A stretch of DNA of 17,859 bases, from contig JAEYTA010000140.1 of NCBI GenBank assembly GCA_023434265.1, positions 1 through 17,859 of the forward strand, read 5' to 3'. This stretch comes from Pseudomonadota bacterium (lineage in GTDB: Bacteria; Pseudomonadota; Alphaproteobacteria; Caulobacterales; Caulobacteraceae). The notes under the pieces were generated by a model that was not told the origin of the DNA, did no database searches, and was given only the letters and a program-made list of their open reading frames with translations. Position 1 is the first letter of the stretch, and each line of letters starts with the position of its first letter. Position numbers and translations under genes: made by a program. Of this stretch, positions 14,209-17,859 are shown piece after piece.

Positions 14209-15132
14209 GCGCAAATAGTTGAGCAGTGACACCTGACGCAGCTGGCTGATCACCTGGGCCGAGGCCTGGATGGCCACCTGCGACAGCTGCAGGTCGGTGA
14301 CCGCCTTGGCCATGTCGGCGTCGGTGCGCTTGGCGACCAGTTCGTCCAGCGAGGTCAGCTGCGACTGGTGGCCGACGGTGATGTCCTCGACCTGGTTGTG
14401 CATCGACCCCGTGCGGGCCGTCTTGTCGATGACCCCGTTGGCCGCCTGCTCCAGACGCGCCAGCTGGGTGGTCAGGAAGGCCTTCTGCGCCTCGGTCACC
14501 TTGCCGGTCAGAGGCCCGGACGGACCGGTGTGATAGGCTTGGATGTCGCGCAGGATCGACATCACGTCCGAGCCGATCTCGTCGGCGAGGAAGCCCGTCT
14601 CCAGCGTCGTGCCCTCGGCCACGCGGCTGACGGTCTTCAGCGTGTCGTTGCCGAACACCGAGGCCACCGTCGGCGCCGCCGCCAGCTCGGTCAGGTTGGC
14701 GACTTCCACCGGAGCGGTGTTCACCTTGGCCCCCGAGAACAGGTAGCCCCCGTGGTGTCGCATGTTCAGGCCGCCGCGGATGCTCTGGAAATGCCCCTCC
14801 ATCTCCAGCATCAGGGACCCGGCGGAGTCGGTCGCCAGCACGCTGCCCACCGCGTCGCGCAGTCCGGCGATGCCGTCGCTGATCTGGGTCAAGGCCAGAT
14901 CCTGGGTGGTCAGTCGGGCCGCCACCGCCTCTCCGGTTTCGATGAAGCCCTTGATCCGGCTCTGCGCCCCCTTGAGCGCGGTGAGGGTCTCGGACTGCCG
15001 CCCGAAACCGGTCAGGTCGGTGGCGTTCTTCTGGGTCGAGACGCGCTCCTGCGCCTCGGTCGCCCGGGTCTGGGCCTTCATCAGGTCCAGCAGGGCCGAC
15101 TGGTAATTTCCGAAGGTGGCGACGCGGGTCAT
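14206..15132 (-). CDS. flgL: Flagellar hook-filament junction protein FlgL
   Basis: A 308-aa flagellin-related protein, the second junction protein (HAP3) between hook and filament, exported by the flagellar type III system. The N-terminus (MTRVATFGNYQSALLDLMKA) and the C-terminus ending in SLLNYLR are the conserved coiled-coil ends that pack into the axial core. The middle is the variable domain. ATG 15132 overlaps the flgK stop (TGATG), so the two junction proteins are co-translated from one mRNA. GGGGA upstream can serve as ribosome-binding site. It depends on the sigma-54 promoter in front of flgK. Confidence 0.93.
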   Translation of the reverse strand: MTRVATFGNYQSALLDLMKAQTRATEAQERVSTQKNATDLTGFGRQSETLTALKGAQSRIKGFIETGEAVAARLTTQDLALTQISDGIAGLRDAVGSVLATDSAGSLMLEMEGHFQSIRGGLNMRHHGGYLFSGAKVNTAPVEVANLTELAAAPTVASVFGNDTLKTVSRVAEGTTLETGFLADEIGSDVMSILRDIQAYHTGPSGPLTGKVTEAQKAFLTTQLARLEQAANGVIDKTARTGSMHNQVEDITVGHQSQLTSLDELVAKRTDADMAKAVTDLQLSQVAIQASAQVISQLRQVSLLNYLR

Positions 15133-17246
15133 CAGGTCATCCCCAGAAGCGTGTCGTACATGTCCTTGACCGCCTGGATCAGCCGGGCGGAGGCGTTGAA
15201 GGCCTGCTGGTAGGTGGTCATCAGCACCAGCTCCTCGTCGAGATTGACGCCCTCGTGGGCGGTCTGGCGGGCGCTGGCCTCGGTGTAGAGCGCCTCGGCG
15301 GTCTCGGCGCGGTTCTTCGCCGCCGCCGCCCGGCCGCCGATCTCGCCCGACAGTTCCGAGGCGTAGCGGGACACGGAGATGGTCCCCCCGGTCGCGCCGC
15401 CGGCCGCCTGAAAGCGCGCCGAGCGCTCGCCGGCGTCGGCCAGAAGCAGGGCGCCGCGTCCGTCGCCGGTGCTCAGCGCCGACACGCCCGGCCCCGCCGC
15501 CAGGTTCAGCTGGGCCAGCGCCAGCCGGCCCGGGCTCTGACGGATGTCGGCGCGCAGGGCGAAGCCGTCGGCGCGCGACGCCCGCACCCCGCCGCCGATA
15601 CCGAACAGCTCGGTCACCGACACGCCCGAGGCCGTCTGGGTCGTGCGGTCCTCCAGCACCGACAGGGTCGGGGCCGGATTGCCGAAGCCGGTGAAGGACA
15701 GGGTCCCGTCCGAGGCCAGGGCGAAGGTCCCGAAGCGGCCGACGCCCGTGGCCGGGTCGTTCAGCGCCGCCACCAGGTCGCCAACCGTGCCGCCGGCCGG
15801 GATCGCCACCTGCAGGTCGCGCAGGGTCGACCCGCTCTGGCCCGTGAAGCGCAGGGTCAAGGTCTCTCCGGCCGTGAAGCCGTGCGGCGAGGCCGCGGTC
15901 AGGCCGGTGTCGTAGATCGCCGGCCGATCGGTAGTGATCAGGTCGTTGAGCCCGAAATAGTGCGAGAAGCCTCGCCCGGCCTTGTCCGACGGCGTCGTCG
16001 CGTCGTCGGCGATGGCCACGCCGTTGGTTCCCGTCGCCGTCAGGCTCAGCCGCCCGTCGGCGAAGCTCGCCGTCGCCGCGCCGCCCAGCTGGGCGTTGAG
16101 CACGGTCAGGAAGGTCGCCGGCGTGGCGGCGACGCCGTTGATGGTCATCGTCGCGCCGCTGAACACGATGTCGGCGCGGGTTTGGATGACTCCGGCGGCG
16201 TTGGTGATCGCCACCGTGGTCTGGCCCGTGAAACCGGCGAGGGCGCTCTCCAGCGACTGGCCGACGTTTCGGCCGGTCAGGCTGGTCGGCGCCGGCACCG
16301 AACTGTTGGCGTTGTGAGCCCGGTTCAGCTCGTCTGCCATGTGGCTGACCAGCTCGGCCAGCCGCTCCGCCGCCGCCGGCGCCTCGATATCGCGCAGCTC
16401 GACCAGGCCGCGGATTTCGCCCGAGGTAACGCTGTCCAGCAGCGAGCGCTTCTGCCCGCCCGGCTCGGTGATCCAGATCTCGTTGAAGGCCGTCTCGCCG
16501 GTGACCGTGCCGGCCCGGTTGTAGCCCAGCGTCGCGGCGCCCTCGCCGGCCAGCAGAGCGCCGGAGCCGGTGCGGATCGAGACCCCGCCCACCGCCCGCA
16601 TCGTCACGCGGATGTCCATCAGTTCGGCCAATTCGCCGATCAGCGCCGACTGCGCTGTTTCCGCGCCCGAGGCGTCGCCGTTGACCACGGTGGCCCGCGC
16701 GATCTCGACGTTCAGCCCCTCGATCTGCTGCAGCAGGCTGTTGGCCTTCTCGATGGCGCTCTGGATGCGGCCGTCGGCGTCCTCGCGCACGGCCTGGATC
16801 TGCTGCGCGATCCGGCTCGCCTCGTCGAACAGGGCCTGGGTGCGGAACAGGGCGTCCTGCCGGCGCGGCGACGAGGTCGGGTCCTCGGCGCTGGCCGCGA
16901 AAGCCGAGAACACCCCGTCGACCTGGGAGAAGAAACCGCTGTCCCCGCCCGGATCGCCGAACAGCGACTGGATGCGATCGTACAGTTCATGGCGCACCCC
17001 CTGCCGCGCCGACTCCGCCCCGGCGTTGAGGCTGGCCGCCTGCAGGAATCGGTCGGTGGCCAGCCGGATGCGCGCCACTTCCACGCCCGAGCCGATGCCC
17101 TGGCTGACCAGGGTGCGCTGCTCGGCGATCTTGCGGACGTAGCCGGGCGTGTTGACGTTGGAGACGTTGTCGGAGACGACGCGCAGCTGCGTCTGGGCCG
17201 TGGTCAGCCCCGACGTCGCCGTGTTCATGATCGCGTTCAGCGACAT
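15132..17246 (-). CDS. flgK: Flagellar hook-associated protein 1 FlgK
   Basis: A 704-aa junction protein (HAP1) that caps the hook and joins it to FlgL. The N-terminal rod/hook signature is clear (SDNVSNVNTPGYVRK, about residues 29-43). The C-terminal D0 helix is the usual NLDEELVLMTTYQQAFNASARLIQ form (about 668-691). At 704 aa it is longer than the enterobacterial protein of about 550 aa; the extra length lies in the central Ala/Thr/Gly-rich surface domains (about 300-610). ATG 17246 has a GGAGGA ribosome-binding site. A sigma-54 promoter lies about 135 nt upstream, giving a long leader. First gene of flgK-flgL, divergent from the probable hook operon, as in Caulobacter. Confidence 0.95.
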   Translation of the reverse strand: MSLNAIMNTATSGLTTAQTQLRVVSDNVSNVNTPGYVRKIAEQRTLVSQGIGSGVEVARIRLATDRFLQAASLNAGAESARQGVRHELYDRIQSLFGDPGGDSGFFSQVDGVFSAFAASAEDPTSSPRRQDALFRTQALFDEASRIAQQIQAVREDADGRIQSAIEKANSLLQQIEGLNVEIARATVVNGDASGAETAQSALIGELAELMDIRVTMRAVGGVSIRTGSGALLAGEGAATLGYNRAGTVTGETAFNEIWITEPGGQKRSLLDSVTSGEIRGLVELRDIEAPAAAERLAELVSHMADELNRAHNANSSVPAPTSLTGRNVGQSLESALAGFTGQTTVAITNAAGVIQTRADIVFSGATMTINGVAATPATFLTVLNAQLGGAATASFADGRLSLTATGTNGVAIADDATTPSDKAGRGFSHYFGLNDLITTDRPAIYDTGLTAASPHGFTAGETLTLRFTGQSGSTLRDLQVAIPAGGTVGDLVAALNDPATGVGRFGTFALASDGTLSFTGFGNPAPTLSVLEDRTTQTASGVSVTELFGIGGGVRASRADGFALRADIRQSPGRLALAQLNLAAGPGVSALSTGDGRGALLLADAGERSARFQAAGGATGGTISVSRYASELSGEIGGRAAAAKNRAETAEALYTEASARQTAHEGVNLDEELVLMTTYQQAFNASARLIQAVKDMYDTLLGMT

Positions 17247-17270
17247 CCGCAGTCCTCCGTCTCACGGGCG

Positions 17271-17289
17271 CCCGGCAAGGCCTGCTGGG
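17271..17289. repeat. Inverted repeat with GGCAAG core in the flgK leader
   Basis: CCCGGCA-AGGCC-TGCTGGG has seven-base arms matching at six positions. It contains a fourth copy of the GGCAAG word found in the upstream repeats. It lies within the transcribed leader of flgK, about 25 bp from the start codon, so a protein bound here would more likely hinder than activate transcription. It may equally be an RNA stem-loop. Confidence 0.35.
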
Positions 17290-17391
17290 CGGCGCGCGCT
17301 TTTTGCCCGGCTGTCCCGCGAGAGCCTTCGCGCAAGCCGCTGAAATTCCACACGTTCGCGTATCGCGCTCCGGTCATGCCCGGTAAGGCGC

Positions 17392-17406
17392 GCAAACCCC
17401 GGGCCA
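17392..17406 (-). promoter_or_regulatory. flgK: Sigma-54 promoter of flgK-flgL
   Basis: On the minus strand the sequence is TGGCCCG-GGGT-TTGC. GG and GC are separated by exactly 10 bases, and it departs from the TGGCACG-N4-TTGC consensus at one position. The expected transcript start is 17380, giving a leader of about 134 nt. Sigma-54 control of flgK is expected for this class of Caulobacter flagellar genes. Confidence 0.82.
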
Positions 17407-17440
17407 TTTCGCGGGCTCCCCCGCCGGCCCTCCGGCGCCG

Positions 17441-17517
17441 GGCAAGTTTCGTCGGCACGCGGCAAGAATCGACCTGACGCACAGGCTGCGCGCCCGGGCG
17501 TTCGGGCAAGAAATGTC
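17441..17517. repeat. Three GGCAAG direct repeats, candidate FlbD (ftr-like) enhancer sites
   Basis: GGCAAGTTTCGTC (17441-17453), GGCAAGAATCGAC (17461-17473) and GGCAAGAAATGTC (17505-17517) share GGCAAG and a trailing pyrimidine-purine pattern. Spacings of 20 and 44 bp keep them on about the same face of the helix. The block lies midway between the two sigma-54 promoters, as expected for a shared upstream enhancer. Assignment to FlbD is by analogy with the Caulobacter hook operon/flaN region. Confidence 0.55.
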
Positions 17518-17551
17518 CATATTTTCCATTGCTTGGGCGGATCAACCAAAG

Positions 17552-17566
17552 TGGCCCGCGACTTGC
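17552..17566 (+). promoter_or_regulatory. Sigma-54 promoter of the probable hook operon
   Basis: TGGCCCG-CGAC-TTGC has GG and GC exactly 10 bases apart and one departure from consensus, the same one as in the flgK promoter. The predicted start is 17578, about 59 nt before the ATG at 17637. The leader contains no strong Shine-Dalgarno. Confidence 0.85.
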
Positions 17567-17636
17567 GCCGGGCGTTCCGAATGTCCGGCGCAGCAGGCGC
17601 CTCCCCCGTCGCCCCCGGCGACCGTCGCAGAAGTCC

Positions 17637-17859
17637 ATGTCCGCCCAGATCCTGCTGTCCATGATCGCGCCCGCCCTCCCGGCGACCCCGCAAGGGGCGA
17701 CCGCCGACGTGGCCGGCGAGTTCCAGGGCCTGCTCGCCGGGCTGACGGGCGCGCCGGTGAAGCCCCCGAGCGCGCCGGAGGCCCGGCCCCCGGCCGACGG
17801 CACGGCCGACGGTTCCGACGCCGCCGAAGCCGGTCTTCTCCTCGCCCCCGCTGCACCCC
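17637..17859 (+). CDS. Partial CDS: probable flagellar hook-length control protein (FliK-like)
   Basis: The frame is open from ATG 17637 to the window edge (74 codons). The product starts MSAQILLSMIAPALPATPQG and soon becomes Ala/Pro/Gly-rich (GAPVKPPSAPEARPPADG), as is usual for the disordered N-terminus of FliK, which measures hook length and switches the flagellar export specificity. The conserved FliK C-terminal domain is outside the window, so the call rests on composition, on the sigma-54 promoter directly upstream and on its position divergent from flgK. The same arrangement opens the Caulobacter hook operon. An ATG at 17581 is in another frame that closes at once. The ribosome-binding site is weak (AGAAG). 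Confidence 0.7.
   Translation, partial: MSAQILLSMIAPALPATPQGATADVAGEFQGLLAGLTGAPVKPPSAPEARPPADGTADGSDAAEAGLLLAPAAP

Larger units (their letters stand above)
17247..17636. promoter_or_regulatory. Divergent flagellar control region (390 bp)
   Basis: A non-coding region between flgK and the probable fliK. It contains, in order: a GGCAAG-bearing inverted repeat in the flgK leader, the flgK sigma-54 promoter, three GGCAAG direct repeats, an AT-rich stretch (about 17508-17535) that stands out in this GC-rich DNA and could be an IHF-bent spacer, and the sigma-54 promoter of the rightward gene. A GANTC (CcrM-type) site, GAATC, is at 17466-17470 inside the second repeat. In Caulobacter the corresponding region is controlled by sigma-54, IHF and the enhancer-binding protein FlbD acting at ftr sites. 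Confidence 0.75.

Noticed and set aside
15255..17477. A very long open frame on the plus strand opposite flgK (over 700 codons)
   Set aside because: Its product is Arg/Gly/Gln/Ala-rich with no family features, and it lies antisense to an unmistakable flgK. High G+C removes stop codons from the antisense frame.
1..17859. CRISPR arrays, tRNA or rRNA genes, transposases, integrases or phage genes
   Set aside because: None seen. All larger stretches are explained by the genes listed, and the only gap above 300 bp is the flagellar control region.

Overview
The window is high-G+C, gene-dense DNA that looks like an alphaproteobacterium of the Caulobacterales (Brevundimonas/Caulobacter type). The assignment rests on three things. 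First, flgK-flgL is transcribed divergently from a probable hook-length-control gene, and both sides have textbook sigma-54 (-24/-12) promoters. Second, there is an alphaproteobacterial LexA box (GTTC-N7-GTTC). Third, the proteins have a Caulobacterales character. No rRNA, tRNA, CRISPR array, insertion sequence or phage gene was found; this is chromosomal housekeeping and accessory DNA with very short gaps between genes.

Layout, left to right. At 1-178 (minus) is the start of an unknown membrane-anchored protein that runs off the edge. At 374-1728 (plus) are scoA-scoB, the two subunits of a 3-oxoacid CoA-transferase. At 1732-2904 (minus) is a Tat-exported putative lipoprotein of the D-amino-acid-oxidase superfamily, in which the normally C-terminal substrate-binding segment precedes the FAD-binding Rossmann motif, as in a circular permutation. 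At 3056-3898 (plus) is an uncharacterised helical, Arg/Ala-rich protein. At 3905-6875 (minus) is a tightly coupled operon (3-His cupin, DHA2-type MFS transporter, exported alpha/beta hydrolase) divergent from a LysR regulator at 7002-7889 (plus).

At 7891-11356 (minus) is an Mla/Mce-type lipid transport operon: STAS-MlaE permease fusion, MlaF ATPase, MlaD/MCE substrate-binding protein and an auxiliary lipoprotein. At 11462-14139 (minus) is a two-gene DNA-repair cassette, a radical SAM/HhH protein followed by a DUF4130-UdgX fusion. It sits directly behind a LexA box that covers its probable -10 element. At 14206-17246 (minus) are flgL and flgK, the hook-filament junction proteins. At 17247-17636 is a 390-bp divergent flagellar control region, followed by the 5' end of a probable fliK (hook-length control) gene to the window edge.

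The points most worth following up are the permuted oxidase, the symmetric flagellar regulatory region, the LexA-controlled and possibly leaderless repair cassette, and the LysR-linked cupin/MFS/exported-hydrolase operon, whose substrate is unknown. Three convergent gene pairs in a row end within 1-6 bp of each other, leaving no room for terminators between their stop codons.
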